Assembly (NCBI GenBank): GCA_025055265.1
Contig: JANWXL010000475.1
Span: 1-45,940, forward strand
Length of the DNA: 45,940 nucleotides
Direction: 5' to 3'
Source: Roseiflexus sp.
Lineage (GTDB): Bacteria; Chloroflexota; Chloroflexia; Chloroflexales; Roseiflexaceae
Shown here: one piece after another, positions 1 to 13,675 of the stretch
Layout of the letters: each line of letters opens with the position of its first letter
How positions within the stretch are numbered: the first letter of the stretch is position 1
Made by a program: the position numbers and the translations under genes
The notes under the pieces: generated by a model
Databases searched by the model: none
Told to the model about the DNA's origin: nothing
Seen by the model: only the letters and a program-made list of their open reading frames with translations

Positions 1-140
1 TGCTCGAAGAGTTGAAGGGCATGCCGTGGTGCGCGGTCTGGGATATGTACTGCTACCGCCATGGTGTGCCGGTCGGCGCCAGTTTCCTGAACGAGGTGCG
101 CCGCTACGAAGCCGAGACGCTTGCAGCGCGGCGCCCGTGA
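1..140 (+). CDS. rhaA: L-rhamnose isomerase, C-terminal end (partial)
   Basis: Only the last 45 codons are present; the first whole codon is at base 3 and the stop is TGA at 138-140. The tail contains MPWCAVWDMYC, then GVPVGASFLNEV and RRYEAETLAARRP. It matches the end of L-rhamnose isomerases, which typically carry an AVWD..C, then VPVG, then a YE..VL..R stretch. The family converts L-rhamnose to L-rhamnulose in the cytoplasm as the first catabolic step. No active-site residues lie in this fragment, so the call rests on tail similarity alone. The other rhamnose genes, if present, lie outside the window to the left. Confidence 0.7.
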   Translation, partial: LEELKGMPWCAVWDMYCYRHGVPVGASFLNEVRRYEAETLAARRP

Positions 141-491
141 CTTGATGACTCACACAAAGGCGCAGAGGCGCAGAGCCTTAATCTTGCGCTATTGCGTTTT
201 TACGCCAAATGGGGCTGCCACGTCCTGAGCGAGGGCTGATGAAGATTGAGAAAATGGTCCGGCATGCCTGGGCGCTGCGGGCTGAAGCCCTCGCTGAGAT
301 CATAAAGCCCCTTTGGGGCTGCCACGTCCTGAGCGAGGGCTGATGAAGATTGAGAAAATGGTCCGGCATGCCTGGGCGCTGCGGGCTGATGGAGTTTGAG
401 AAAATAATCCGGTATCGCACGGTCTAGCCCGCGCAGGCGGGCTTCGCAACCGTAGCCCGCGACTTCAGGCGCCGGGCGCTGGGCGACTCCG
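141..491. repeat. Repeat-filled intergenic region with a 76-bp duplication
   Basis: No convincing gene is present. Bases 151-175 are a CACACAAAGGCGC.. octamer-type repeat. A 76-bp block at 210-285 is repeated almost exactly at 314-389 (offset 104). Within it lies GCTGCGGGCTGAAGCCC, which recurs near 28.9 kb. The short inverted repeat AAGCCCCTTTGGGGCT is at 305-320. A hairpin AGCCCGC-GCAG-GCGGGCT lies at 426-443 just before the peptidase gene. The minus-strand ORF at 178-420 is only this repeat read through. Confidence 0.75.
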
Positions 492-2600
492 GTGCAGGAC
501 CCATCTGTGCAAACGAGCGCTTCTCCTTTCGTAATCGACGACCTCTACCGCCTCGGCTGGCTCGAAGATCCGCAGATCAGCCCGGATGGCCGTGAGGTCG
601 CCTTTGTGCGTGTGACGATTGATCGTCCGGCGAATGCCAACCGCCGCGCGATCTGGATCGCCCCGACCGACGGCGGTCCGCCGCGCCGCTTCACCTCCGG
701 GACGAACGACTCCGCGCCGCGCTGGAGTCCCGATGGCCGCTGGCTGGCGTTCGTTGGCGTGCGCGGCGATGACCAGCCACAACTGTATGTCATACGGCGC
801 GATGGCGGCGAGGCGCGCCGCCTGACCTCGCTGCTGCAGGGGGTGAGCGACCCGGCGTGGAGCCCCGATGGACGCCGGATTGCATTCCTCTCGCGCCTGA
901 ATGCGCCCGAGAGCGCGCGCGAGGATGCTGGCGAGCCGGAACCTGAGCCTGTGGATGAGTTCACGCGCAAACAACAGGCTGAGCGCCGCAAGTACGAAGA
1001 AGAGCGCCGCTTTGACCCGCGCGTGGTGCGGCGCCTCCCCTATCGCACTGGCGTCGAGTTCTTTGACGACCGCTACGCGCAGATCTATGTCGTCGAAGTT
1101 CCTGACGATGATGACGCGCCTGTACCCGCACCGCGCCGCATCACTGACGCCGACCTCGATTTTGGCGCGCCAGTGTGGATGCCGGACGGTCAGGCGCTGC
1201 TGACGACCGCCACGCGCGATCCGGAGGGAGATTCGCAGTTTTTCTTCTTTGATGTGCTGCGCGTGCCGGTGCTGGCGGAAGGGCGCGCCGACCCGCAACG
1301 TCTAACCGCTCCCGGTTTCACCTATTTTGCGCCGCAACCGTCGCCGGATGGCCGCTGGATTGCCTGCCTCCGCTCGCCGGAGGGTCAACCGTTCGCCTCA
1401 GCGACGTCGCTGGTGGTGATGGACGCCTCCGGCGGCGAGCCGCGCGATCTGACCGCCGCCGCCGATCTCAACATCGCCGCATATGACTGGTTGCCGGGGA
1501 GCGACGGGTTGCTGTGCCTCGCCGGGTATCGCGGCGCGCAGCCGCTGTGGCGCGTCGCACTGGACGGCAGCGGGTGCGAACGGCTCGCGCAGATGCCCGA
1601 CGACCGCGTCATCGCCGAGTTCGATGCCGGTAGGAATGGGACCATCGCGTTTGTGGCAGGGGACGCCGCCAACCCCTGTGAGTTGTACGCTTGCGATGTG
1701 CGCGGCGTCGAGCGCCGGTTGACGGCGTTCAACGCGCCGTTGCTAAACGAACGGATCGTCGCACCGTTCGAGGAACTGGTCTTTACTGCGCCGGATGGGT
1801 GTGAGGTGCAGGGGTGGGTGATCCATCCGCCCGACTTCGACCCGGCGCGTCCTGGCGGTTATCCCCTCGCGGTCTACATTCACGGGGGACCCCATCTGAT
1901 GTGGGGACCGGGGGTGCGCAGCATGTGGCACGAGTGGCAGACCGCTGCTGCGCGCGGGTATGTGGTCTTCTTCTGCAACCCGCGTGGTTCCGACGGCTAC
2001 GGCAACGCCTGGCGCCTGGCGACGCAGGCGAACTGGGGGTTTGCCGATGCGCCCGATATTCACGCCGGGATCGACGCGCTGATTGCGCGCGGGTATATCG
2101 ATCCGCGTCGCGTGGCGGTCACCGGCGGTTCGTATGGCGGGTATATGACCGCCTGGCTGATCGCTCACAGCGACCGGTTCGCATGTGCGGCTGCGGCGCG
2201 CGGCGTCTACAACCTGCTGACGCAGCACAGCACCAGCGATGCGCACGAACTGGTCGAACTGGTCTTTGAAGGGTTCCCGTGGGAGAACCACGAGTTGCTC
2301 TGGCGACACTCGCCGCTGGCGTATGCCCACTGCATCACCACGCCGCTGCTCATTCTGCACGCCGAACGCGACTATCGAACGCCGATCAGCGAGGCGGAGC
2401 AGTTGTTTACCTTCCTGCGCCGGCGAAAGCAGATCGTTGAGTTTGTGCGCTACCCGCGCGAAGGGCACGAATTGACCCGTACTGGCGAGCCGGGTCATCG
2501 CGCCGACCATATGCGCCGCATTCTGGAATGGTTCGACCGGTTCTGCCAGCCGCACACCGGCAATCACGTTGCATCTCGTGGGGAGCACGCCGATGGCTGA
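492..2600 (+). CDS. S9-family prolyl oligopeptidase-type serine peptidase
   Basis: A 702-residue cytoplasmic serine peptidase of the acylaminoacyl-peptidase/dipeptidyl-peptidase type. The N-terminal ~420 residues form a beta-propeller seen as repeated SPDGR.(I/V/L)AF motifs of the WD40/TolB kind. The C-terminal ~250 residues are an alpha/beta hydrolase. The nucleophile is Ser547 in GGSYGGYM, with Asp627 in HAERDYRTP and His659 in REGHE completing the triad in the family's order. No signal peptide is visible. The start is GTG at 492 with no strong ribosome-binding site, so it could shift slightly. The stop overlaps the next gene by 8 nt, indicating co-translation. Exact peptide specificity cannot be told from the sequence. 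Confidence 0.92.
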   Translation: MQDPSVQTSASPFVIDDLYRLGWLEDPQISPDGREVAFVRVTIDRPANANRRAIWIAPTDGGPPRRFTSGTNDSAPRWSPDGRWLAFVGVRGDDQPQLYVIRRDGGEARRLTSLLQGVSDPAWSPDGRRIAFLSRLNAPESAREDAGEPEPEPVDEFTRKQQAERRKYEEERRFDPRVVRRLPYRTGVEFFDDRYAQIYVVEVPDDDDAPVPAPRRITDADLDFGAPVWMPDGQALLTTATRDPEGDSQFFFFDVLRVPVLAEGRADPQRLTAPGFTYFAPQPSPDGRWIACLRSPEGQPFASATSLVVMDASGGEPRDLTAAADLNIAAYDWLPGSDGLLCLAGYRGAQPLWRVALDGSGCERLAQMPDDRVIAEFDAGRNGTIAFVAGDAANPCELYACDVRGVERRLTAFNAPLLNERIVAPFEELVFTAPDGCEVQGWVIHPPDFDPARPGGYPLAVYIHGGPHLMWGPGVRSMWHEWQTAAARGYVVFFCNPRGSDGYGNAWRLATQANWGFADAPDIHAGIDALIARGYIDPRRVAVTGGSYGGYMTAWLIAHSDRFACAAAARGVYNLLTQHSTSDAHELVELVFEGFPWENHELLWRHSPLAYAHCITTPLLILHAERDYRTPISEAEQLFTFLRRRKQIVEFVRYPREGHELTRTGEPGHRADHMRRILEWFDRFCQPHTGNHVASRGEHADG

Positions 2601-2850
2601 GCATCATCATGCGTCCGATTCGCATCCCTGGGCTGAGTTGACCGCACCGCAAACGCTGTCGCTGGTGTTGCACGAACTGTATGCCCCGGTCAGCGCGCTT
2701 GGCGACCAGGTGAACCGGCTGGCGAACGAGACGCTTGACGATGGCGAGCGCGCCGAGATTATCGGCCACATGCGCGCACGGATCGATGATCTGGGTCGTC
2801 TGGTAGTATTGCTCAAACGGTATCTCGATGATCACCTGACTCAGGATTGA
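2593..2850 (+). CDS. Small stand-alone DHp (HisKA)-like helical protein
   Basis: An 85-residue protein. The ATG at 2593 is preceded by GGGGAG and overlaps the peptidase stop (ATGGCTGA), so it is preferred over the longer ORF start at 2569. After a His-rich N-terminus it has LVLHELYAPVSAL followed by a second amphipathic helix. This layout resembles the dimerisation/phosphoacceptor domain of histidine kinases: an H-box like SHELRTPLTAI, about 25 residues, then a return helix. No ATPase domain, transmembrane segment or receiver follows. Whether the histidine is ever phosphorylated is unknown; it may be only a helical hairpin partner. The next gene is a dynamin-like GTPase 15 nt downstream. Confidence 0.6.
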   Translation: MAEHHHASDSHPWAELTAPQTLSLVLHELYAPVSALGDQVNRLANETLDDGERAEIIGHMRARIDDLGRLVVLLKRYLDDHLTQD

Positions 2851-2865
2851 GAAGCGAGCGCTGGT

Positions 2866-4623
2866 ATGACGCTGTTCCTGACCCGCCGAAAGCTGCTCAC
2901 CGAGCGCCAGGAGGCGCTGCTCGAGGAGATTCGCGCTGCGCTGGAGGCGCTGCGTGCAGCATTGAAACGGTTCGGCGTCGATGTGGCGCCCGCTGACGCC
3001 CGAATACTCGATGATGTGATCGCCAATCTCGACGAACTGTTCCTCCTTGTCGTCGCTGGCGAGTACAATTCAGGCAAGTCGAGTTTCATCAATGCGCTCC
3101 TGGGAGCGCCGGTGGTCGCCGAGGGGGTGACCCCGACCACCGACCGGATCACGGTTCTGCGCTACGGCGATACGCCCGGCGAAACGGTCAGCGGCGCGTT
3201 TCTGGTCGAGTATCGTTTCCCCGCCGATGTGCTGCGCCGCATGGCGATTGTGGATACGCCCGGCACAAATGCGATCATCCAGCGCCACGAAGAGTTGACG
3301 CGCAACTTCATCCCCCGCGCCGATCTGGTGCTGTTCATCACGTCCGCCAGCCAGCCGTTTTCCGCCAGTGAGCGCGCCTTTCTCGAACTCATTCGCGATT
3401 GGGGCAAAAAGGTCGTGATCGTCATCAACAAAGCCGATCTGCTCGACGACGCTGGTCTGACGGAAGTGGTCGCATTCGTTGGCAGGCATGCGGAAGACCT
3501 GTTCGGTATGCGCCCCGAAATCTTCCCTGTCTCAGCGCGGCTGGCGCGGCAGGCGCGCGATGGCGATGATCAGGCGTTGTGGGACGCCAGCCGCTTCCCG
3601 GCAATCGAACAGTATATCAGCGACACCCTCGACGAAGAGCAGCGGGTGCGTCTGAAACTCCTCTCGCCGCTCGGCGTGGCGCGTCGGCTGGCGGAACGCT
3701 ACCTGGTCGCCGTTGAGGATCGGTTGCTGTCGCTGCGCGACGATGTCGGCGCTATCGAGAACATCGAGCGACAACTTGAGCAATTCCGCAGCGATCTTGC
3801 CGACGATTTTCAGCGTCATCGCGCCGATGTCGCCAATATTCTCAATGAATTCGAACTGCGCGGCATGCATTTCTTCGACGATACCATCCGCGTCAGCAAT
3901 CTGTTCAACCTGGTGCGTCGCCAGCAGGAGATCAGCGAGGCGTTCGCGCACGAGGTGGTCGCCGATGTGCCGCAGCAGATCGAAGCGCGCCTGCAGGCGT
4001 TGGTCGACTGGATGGTGGAGAAGAACCTGCGCATGTGGCAGGGAGTTATGGACTATCTGCGCCGCGAACGGGCGGTGCAGCAGCGGAGCGGACTGATCGG
4101 CGAGATCGGCGGGACCTTCGAGTACAACCGGAATGCGTTGATCGAGTCAGTGGCCCGTGAGGCGGAAAAGGTCGTTGCGACCTATGATCGTGAGGCGGAA
4201 GCGCAGGCGCTGACCGAGGAGGTGCGTTCAGCGATTGCCAGTTCGACGCTGGTCGGCGCGGGCGCTGTCGGGATCGGCGCGTTGCTGGTGCTGTTGCTGC
4301 ACGGCGCGCTGCTCGACGTGACCGGCGTCCTGGTCGCCGGGGCGCTGGCGATCGGCGGGTTGTACATCATCCCGAATAAGCGGCGCCAGATCAAACGCCA
4401 GTTCCATCAGCGCGTCGCCGATCTGCGTGAGACGCTCGCTGACACGATGGAGCGCCAGTTCAACGCTGAACTTGACCGCATGATCACCCGCATCCGCGAC
4501 GCCATCGACCCCTACACTCGCTTCGTCTACACCCAGCACGACCATCTGCTGACGACCCAGCGCGAACTGTCGGATGCCGAAGCGGAGATTGGTCGATTGC
4601 AGGCGGAAGTGGAACGCTCTTGA
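2866..4623 (+). CDS. Dynamin-family large GTPase
   Basis: A 585-residue GTPase of the bacterial dynamin-like/mitofusin type. The G1 P-loop is GEYNSGKS at about residues 65-72. A threonine-rich G2 (TPTTD), G3 DTPGTNA and G4 NKAD follow in order. The middle of the protein is long and helical, as in dynamin stalks. Near residues 460-510 there is a hydrophobic hairpin (GAGAVGIGALLVLLL, then VLVAGALAIGGLYI), the expected membrane paddle or anchor, followed by a basic stretch and a coiled-coil tail. Family members bind and remodel membranes using GTP. It lies in a tight run with the small DHp-like gene upstream and the SAM hydrolase downstream. The role in this organism is not deducible. Confidence 0.9.
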   Translation: MTLFLTRRKLLTERQEALLEEIRAALEALRAALKRFGVDVAPADARILDDVIANLDELFLLVVAGEYNSGKSSFINALLGAPVVAEGVTPTTDRITVLRYGDTPGETVSGAFLVEYRFPADVLRRMAIVDTPGTNAIIQRHEELTRNFIPRADLVLFITSASQPFSASERAFLELIRDWGKKVVIVINKADLLDDAGLTEVVAFVGRHAEDLFGMRPEIFPVSARLARQARDGDDQALWDASRFPAIEQYISDTLDEEQRVRLKLLSPLGVARRLAERYLVAVEDRLLSLRDDVGAIENIERQLEQFRSDLADDFQRHRADVANILNEFELRGMHFFDDTIRVSNLFNLVRRQQEISEAFAHEVVADVPQQIEARLQALVDWMVEKNLRMWQGVMDYLRRERAVQQRSGLIGEIGGTFEYNRNALIESVAREAEKVVATYDREAEAQALTEEVRSAIASSTLVGAGAVGIGALLVLLLHGALLDVTGVLVAGALAIGGLYIIPNKRRQIKRQFHQRVADLRETLADTMERQFNAELDRMITRIRDAIDPYTRFVYTQHDHLLTTQRELSDAEAEIGRLQAEVERS

Positions 4624-4634
4624 CGAGGTGGCGT

Positions 4635-5465
4635 ATGCAACCATCAGGGATTATCACGCTCACAACCGATTTCGGGCTGGCGGATAGTTACGTCGGCATC
4701 ATGAAGGGGGTCATTCTCGGGATCGCGCCCAGAGCAACCATTGTGGATATCACGCACCAGATTGCGCCGCAGGATATCCACCAGGCAGCCTACATCGTCC
4801 AGACCTTCGGCGCTTTTTTTCCGCCGGGAACGGTGCACGTCGTGGTGGTCGATCCAGGCGTGGGCAGCAAGCGGCGCCGGATCATCCTGACCACCCCGGT
4901 TGCTGCATATGTCGCCCCGGATAACGGCGTGCTGACATATGTGTGGCGCGAAGCGATCGCGCAGTGGGGCGCGGAAAAGTGCGCGGTCTACAACCTGACC
5001 GAGTCGCGCTACTGGTTGCCGCATGTCAGCAGCACCTTCCACGGGCGCGATGTGTTTGCGCCGGTGGCGGCGCACCTGACCCTCGGCGTTCCGCCAGCAG
5101 AGTTTGGCGAGCGGTGCGAAGAGATCGTCGAAGCCATGCTTGAGCAACCGTCGCGCGGACGGCACGGCGAACTTGTCGGACGCATCATCCATATCGACCA
5201 TTTCGGCAACTGCATCACGAACATCACGCTGAAGCACCTGAAGGAGGCGGGGATCGGCGAGCGCATGGTTGCCCAATTGATCGGACAACGGATCGAGGGT
5301 CTGTATCGGACGTACTCCGACGTGCCGATTGGCGCGCTGGTTGCGCTGATCGGCAGCAGCGATCACCTGGAGATCGCCGTGCGCAACGGCAATGCGGCGC
5401 AAACGCTGGGCGCCGGCATTGGCGACATTGTGCGCGTGTTCCCGTTTACGCACGATGCATCGTAA
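4635..5465 (+). CDS. S-adenosyl-L-methionine hydroxide adenosyltransferase (DUF62 family)
   Basis: A 276-residue protein of the SAM hydroxide adenosyltransferase family, related to the chlorinase and fluorinase enzymes. These cleave SAM with water to adenosine and methionine. Family signatures seen are TTDFGLADSYVGIMKG at the N-terminus, VVDPGVGS, APDNGVLTY, FHGRDVFAP.AAH and IDHFGNCITNI. The track begins at a TTG (4620), but ATG 4635 has GAGG about 8 nt upstream and starts just before the conserved strand, so it is preferred. It follows the dynamin gene with an 11-nt gap. It lacks the loop expected of a halogenating enzyme as far as can be judged by eye, so hydrolysis is the likely activity. 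Confidence 0.88.
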   Translation: MQPSGIITLTTDFGLADSYVGIMKGVILGIAPRATIVDITHQIAPQDIHQAAYIVQTFGAFFPPGTVHVVVVDPGVGSKRRRIILTTPVAAYVAPDNGVLTYVWREAIAQWGAEKCAVYNLTESRYWLPHVSSTFHGRDVFAPVAAHLTLGVPPAEFGERCEEIVEAMLEQPSRGRHGELVGRIIHIDHFGNCITNITLKHLKEAGIGERMVAQLIGQRIEGLYRTYSDVPIGALVALIGSSDHLEIAVRNGNAAQTLGAGIGDIVRVFPFTHDAS

Positions 5466-5515
5466 CGCTGGCGAAAATTTGTTTTGCAAAATCCTGAATT
5501 TCGTGTAATACTCCC

Positions 5516-5544
5516 TTGACGCTCGATACGCGGGTTGCTATAAT
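5516..5544 (+). promoter_or_regulatory. Strong sigma70-type promoter for the prkA operon
   Basis: The -35 box TTGACG (5516-5521) and consensus -10 box TATAAT (5539-5544) are separated by 17 nt. It is the best promoter-like sequence in the gap before prkA. Transcription would start near 5551 and give a leader of about 260 nt. Confidence 0.75.
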
Positions 5545-5810
5545 AAACAACACCTGGAATACCAGGACCTCCTACCCGCCCCCTGAGATGTCTAGCTGTA
5601 TCGGTGCAGCGACCAGCGGGTGTTGTATATCTGCGGTTAGCCGCATCTCTTCGTTGGGGCAGTGCACCATCTACAGTTGGAGTCAATGCACGTTATCAGG
5701 ACCACAGATACCCGACCGGCGGCAATGGCACAGGCTGTTGCGATCGGTCCATTTTGCCGCAGGCATTCGCATAGCGCGCGAATGGCGGCAACAAACCAGG
5801 AGGACAATTC
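5545..5810 (+). promoter_or_regulatory. Long 5' leader of prkA
   Basis: The 266 nt between the promoter and the prkA ATG hold no convincing ORF. Small inverted repeats are visible, for example TGCGG-TTAG-CCGCA near 5632 and GACCG..CGGTC arms near 5715-5750. The ribosome-binding site AGGAGG (5798-5803) lies 7 nt before the ATG. No known riboswitch class was recognised. Confidence 0.4.
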
Positions 5811-7889
<2,079 letters not shown>

Positions 7890-7893
7890 GTCG

Positions 7894-8019
7894 GGCAAGA
7901 GGCAAGAGGCGAGAGGCAAGAGGCAAGGGGCAAGAGGCGAGAGGCAAAGGGTCACCTATAGCCTCTCACCTCTCACCTATAGTCTCTCACCTATAGCCTC
8001 TCACCCGTAGCCTCTCACC
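7894..8019. repeat. In-phase heptanucleotide array between prkA and yhbH
   Basis: Eighteen consecutive 7-bp units keep perfect register. The first eight are of the type GGCAAGA/GGCGAGA; after one transition unit, the rest alternate TCTCACC with TATAGCC. The first half is purine-rich and the second pyrimidine-rich. The centre can therefore fold as a hairpin (AGAGGCGAGAGGC against GCCTCTCACCTCT, one mismatch). The array starts 4 nt after the prkA stop and fills the gap, so the hairpin would sit in the polycistronic mRNA. Confidence 0.85.
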
Positions 8020-8035
8020 TAATGAAGGCATCACT

Positions 8036-9145
8036 ATGTCTATCCACCGCGTTGAGCGCGATTTGAACCGCTTTCGCCAGATTGTGCGCGGCAAGATCAA
8101 GAAGGATCTGCGCAAGTACATGTCGCAGGGCGAGATGATCGGCCGCCAGGGGCGCAAGTATGTGTCGATCCCGCTGCCGCAGATCGATCTGCCGCAGTTC
8201 CGCTACGGCATGCGCCAGAGCGGCGGCGTCGGGCAGGGCGATGGCAACGTCGGCGATCCGATCGGGCAGGGCGATGGGCAGTCGGGGCAGGGTGAGGCGG
8301 GCTCAGAACCAGGCCAGCATATCATCGAGGTTGATGTCACCCTCGAAGAACTGGCGCAGATCCTCGGCGAAGAGCTGCAACTGCCCAATATCCAGCCGAA
8401 GGGCAAGAAGAATATCATCTCACAGAAGGATCGCTACTCCGGCATCCGCCGCGTCGGACCAGACTCGCTGCGACATTTCAAACGCACCTACCGCGAGGCG
8501 CTCAAACGCCAGATCTCCTCGGGAGAGTACAACATCGCCGACCCGATTGTCGTGCCGATCCGCCAGGATATGCGCTATCGCTCCTGGAAGGAAACGCTTC
8601 AGCCTGAGTCGAATGCGGTCATCATCTATATGATGGACGTGAGCGGCTCGATGGGCGCCGAGCAGAAGGAGCTGGTGCGCATTACGGCGTTCTGGATCGA
8701 AACCTGGCTGCGCTCGCAGTACAAGGCGATCGATATTCGCTACATTGTGCACGACGCTGCCGCCAAAGAGGTCGATCAGGAAACGTTCTACCACATCCGC
8801 GAAGGCGGCGGCACCAAGATCAGCTCGGCGTACAAACTGTGCAACAAACTGATCGATGAGCGCTACCCGGCTGATGAGTGGAACATCTACCCGTTCCACT
8901 TCTCCGACGGCGACAACTGGGGTGGCGGCGATACGCGCGAATGTATTGAACTGCTGCGCACCCAACTGCTTCCCAAGGTCAACCAGTTCTGCTATGGTCA
9001 GGTGCGTTCGCTCTACGGGTCGGGCCGCTTCGCGCACGATCTTGAAGAGCACCTGGGTAAGCACGAGGCGCTGGTGATCTCGGAGATTGCTGATCGCGAC
9101 GACATCTACGACGCGATTAAGGATTTTCTTGGCAAAGGCCGGTAG
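8036..9145 (+). CDS. yhbH: YhbH/YeaH family protein (DUF444, von Willebrand A-like)
   Basis: A 369-residue member of the YhbH/YeaH family, always found next to PrkA-type kinases. The N-terminus is basic, followed by a Gly/Gln-rich low-complexity stretch ([11 protein letters not shown]) around residues 70-95. The C-terminal half is a vWA-like fold. Its MIDAS motif DVSGS is at residues 201-205, with the downstream GGGT.ISSA and SDGDN motifs expected for metal binding. E. coli YeaH acts with YeaG in sustained nitrogen starvation. The gene is the second of the trio and is separated from prkA only by the heptad array. It presumably is the adaptor or substrate partner of PrkA; that is inference. 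Confidence 0.92.
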   Translation: MSIHRVERDLNRFRQIVRGKIKKDLRKYMSQGEMIGRQGRKYVSIPLPQIDLPQFRYGMRQSGGVGQGDGNVGDPIGQGDGQSGQGEAGSEPGQHIIEVDVTLEELAQILGEELQLPNIQPKGKKNIISQKDRYSGIRRVGPDSLRHFKRTYREALKRQISSGEYNIADPIVVPIRQDMRYRSWKETLQPESNAVIIYMMDVSGSMGAEQKELVRITAFWIETWLRSQYKAIDIRYIVHDAAAKEVDQETFYHIREGGGTKISSAYKLCNKLIDERYPADEWNIYPFHFSDGDNWGGGDTRECIELLRTQLLPKVNQFCYGQVRSLYGSGRFAHDLEEHLGKHEALVISEIADRDDIYDAIKDFLGKGR

Positions 9146-9170
9146 CCCATAAAAGTGGCATGAGCAATAT

Positions 9171-11867
<2,697 letters not shown>

Positions 11868-11888
11868 GTCTGCCGGGGAGGAATCACA

Positions 11889-12422
11889 ATGCTCGGGAAA
11901 CAGATGGTCGATACGCTGAAGCGCCTGGCGAGCGAAGGTCCGCACGCGGTGAGCGCCCTTTCCTGGACTGATGACGGCGTAAGGGTAATCGCGGTCCCCT
12001 CCGATGCCGCCGATGCTCGCATCGATCTTGCCGACCTGGATCGTTTCAGTGCGACGCTCCGCGAACTCGCAGTGACGCGCCATGCCGCGCCGGTTGTTGA
12101 CGATGTGCGCGCCTGGCTCAGTGACCACGCGGCTGCCACGATCCGGGCGTTGAGTTTTCTGGAGGAGCCGCTGGCCGTCTGGGAACTCGAGGAGAGCGAA
12201 GGGATCGCGCAACTGCGCTCATCCCCGCCGCACCGCGAGGAGTCCGACGTCACCTATTGGGAAGTCGTCCTGAGCTGCGCTGAACGACCGTCAGCAACGC
12301 TCGCCCGGTATCGCTGGACACCGGGAATGGTGGAGCGGGAGCGGGTCGAGTATCCGGCGACCTTTGCGCTGATCGGACGCATGGCTGATGCGCTCGAACG
12401 CGCATTGACCTGCGAGGCGTAG
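11889..12422 (+). CDS. Unknown protein in the prkA-spoVR operon
   Basis: A 177-residue soluble protein I do not recognise. GGGGAGG sits at good spacing before ATG 11889, only 21 nt after spoVR. It has no signal peptide or transmembrane segment. It looks like a small alpha/beta protein with strands around VSALSWTDDGVRVIAV and a second half holding WELEESEG and YWEVVLSCAE, then helical ends. Acidic residues dominate. The stop is 3 nt before the prmC start, so it is cotranscribed with both neighbours. A role with SpoVR is possible but rests only on position. Confidence 0.75.
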   Translation: MLGKQMVDTLKRLASEGPHAVSALSWTDDGVRVIAVPSDAADARIDLADLDRFSATLRELAVTRHAAPVVDDVRAWLSDHAAATIRALSFLEEPLAVWELEESEGIAQLRSSPPHREESDVTYWEVVLSCAERPSATLARYRWTPGMVERERVEYPATFALIGRMADALERALTCEA

Positions 12423-12425
12423 CGG

Positions 12426-13298
12426 GTGACGCTCCGCGACTCTCGCGCAACCATCGATCAGGCGCTCGCCTGGGCGGTGGACACGTTGCGTGACATCAGC
12501 GAGACGCCGCGCCTGGACGCTGAGATTCTGCTGGCGCATGCGCTGGGCTGGTCGCGCGTCCGTGTGCTTGCCGGGGTTCGAGAGACAATCCCTGCAGATG
12601 CGCTTCAGACGTTTCGCGCGCTGGTGCTGCGCCGCGCAGCGCATGAACCGGTTGCCTACCTCATCGGGCGCAAAGAGTTCTATGGACTGGAGTTTGTTGT
12701 CGACCGGCGGGTGCTTGTGCCGCGTCCCGAAACCGAGACCCTGATTGATGCCGCGATTGAATGGGCGCGGCTGCATTTTGCCCCGCACGATACTCTTCTG
12801 ATCGCCGATATTGGAACCGGCAGCGGGTGTATCGCTATTGCGCTGGCGGTGCATCTGCCCAACGCCCTGATCTACGCAACCGACCTTTCACCTGACGCGC
12901 TGGCAGTGGCGCGGCAGAACATCGAACGGCATGGCGTCACCGATCGTGTTACGCTTCTGTGCGGCGATTTGCTGACGCCGCTGCCGCAACCGGTCGATCT
13001 GCTGGTCAGCAATCCCCCATATACGATCCTTGATGAGATTGACGCTGGCGTGCGGTTACACGAGCCGCACCTGGCGCTCGACGGCGGCAGCGATGGTCTT
13101 GCGGTCTATCGTCGCCTGCTGGCGGGGGCGCCGCAGGCGTTGCGACCAGGCGGCGCACTGATGCTGGAGATCGGCGCAACCCAGGCGGAGGCGGTGACGG
13201 CGCTAGCGCGCCAGGCGTTCCCAGCCGCCGTGGTGCGTGTGCGGTGCGACCTTGCCGGACGGGACAGGGTGGTGGAGGTGTTGCACGTTGCATCTTGA
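12426..13298 (+). CDS. prmC: Release factor glutamine N5-methyltransferase
   Basis: A 290-residue PrmC/HemK enzyme that methylates the Gln of the GGQ motif in translation release factors using SAM. The helical N-terminal domain has the family pattern [15 protein letters not shown] and ends in [14 protein letters not shown]. The SAM-binding motif is [16 protein letters not shown] and the catalytic motif is NPPY in LLVSNPPY. The start is GTG 12426, 3 nt after the preceding stop. The last codons (..VLHVAS, stop) are built from a TTGCACG heptad repeat that runs on past the stop, so the extreme C-terminus is repeat-derived. Confidence 0.95.
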   Translation: MTLRDSRATIDQALAWAVDTLRDISETPRLDAEILLAHALGWSRVRVLAGVRETIPADALQTFRALVLRRAAHEPVAYLIGRKEFYGLEFVVDRRVLVPRPETETLIDAAIEWARLHFAPHDTLLIADIGTGSGCIAIALAVHLPNALIYATDLSPDALAVARQNIERHGVTDRVTLLCGDLLTPLPQPVDLLVSNPPYTILDEIDAGVRLHEPHLALDGGSDGLAVYRRLLAGAPQALRPGGALMLEIGATQAEAVTALARQAFPAAVVRVRCDLAGRDRVVEVLHVAS

Positions 13299-13640
13299 AC
13301 GTTGCACGTTCGTTCCCGGCAAACGTTCGTTCCTGGCGGGCAGTCGTTTCCAGCAGGCGATCATTCTCGGCGAGCACTCGTTTCCGGCGAGTCCTCGTTG
13401 GCGGCAGGCATTCGTTTCCATTCGCTTATTCGTTCCCGCATTCGTGTATTCGTTGACAGTACAACAAGCAAGCTCTCCGATTTCCGGTGCGCAGTCGGCA
13501 TTCGTTTCCATTCGCTTATTCGTTCTCTCATTCGTTTATTCGCTGACCGCACGAAGAGCGAGCTTCCCGATTTCCGGTCTCAGTTCTCAGTTCTCGGTTC
13601 TCGGTTCTTGGTTCTCAGTTCTCAGTTCTCGGTTCTCGAT
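13281..13640. repeat. Composite repeat region after prmC
   Basis: Three layers of repeats are seen. TTGCACG-type heptads occupy 13281-13308 and overlap the prmC stop. Two 90-bp tandem copies (13407-13496 and 13497-13586) share GGCATTCGTTTCCATTCGCT and GATTTCCGGT. From 13578 to 13640, nine exact-length heptads of type TCTCAGT/TCTCGGT follow. The ORFs drawn through here on both strands are low-complexity (FVSIRLFVPAFVYS repeated) and are not believed. No terminator or promoter stands out. Confidence 0.85.
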
Positions 13641-13675
13641 GTCGCTCTTGAATCCTGTACGACGGACACAAACCC

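Noticed and set aside
465-1298. 277-residue minus-strand ORF over the S9 peptidase
   Set aside because: It is the antisense shadow of a GC-rich coding region; the plus strand has a full catalytic triad and propeller motifs.
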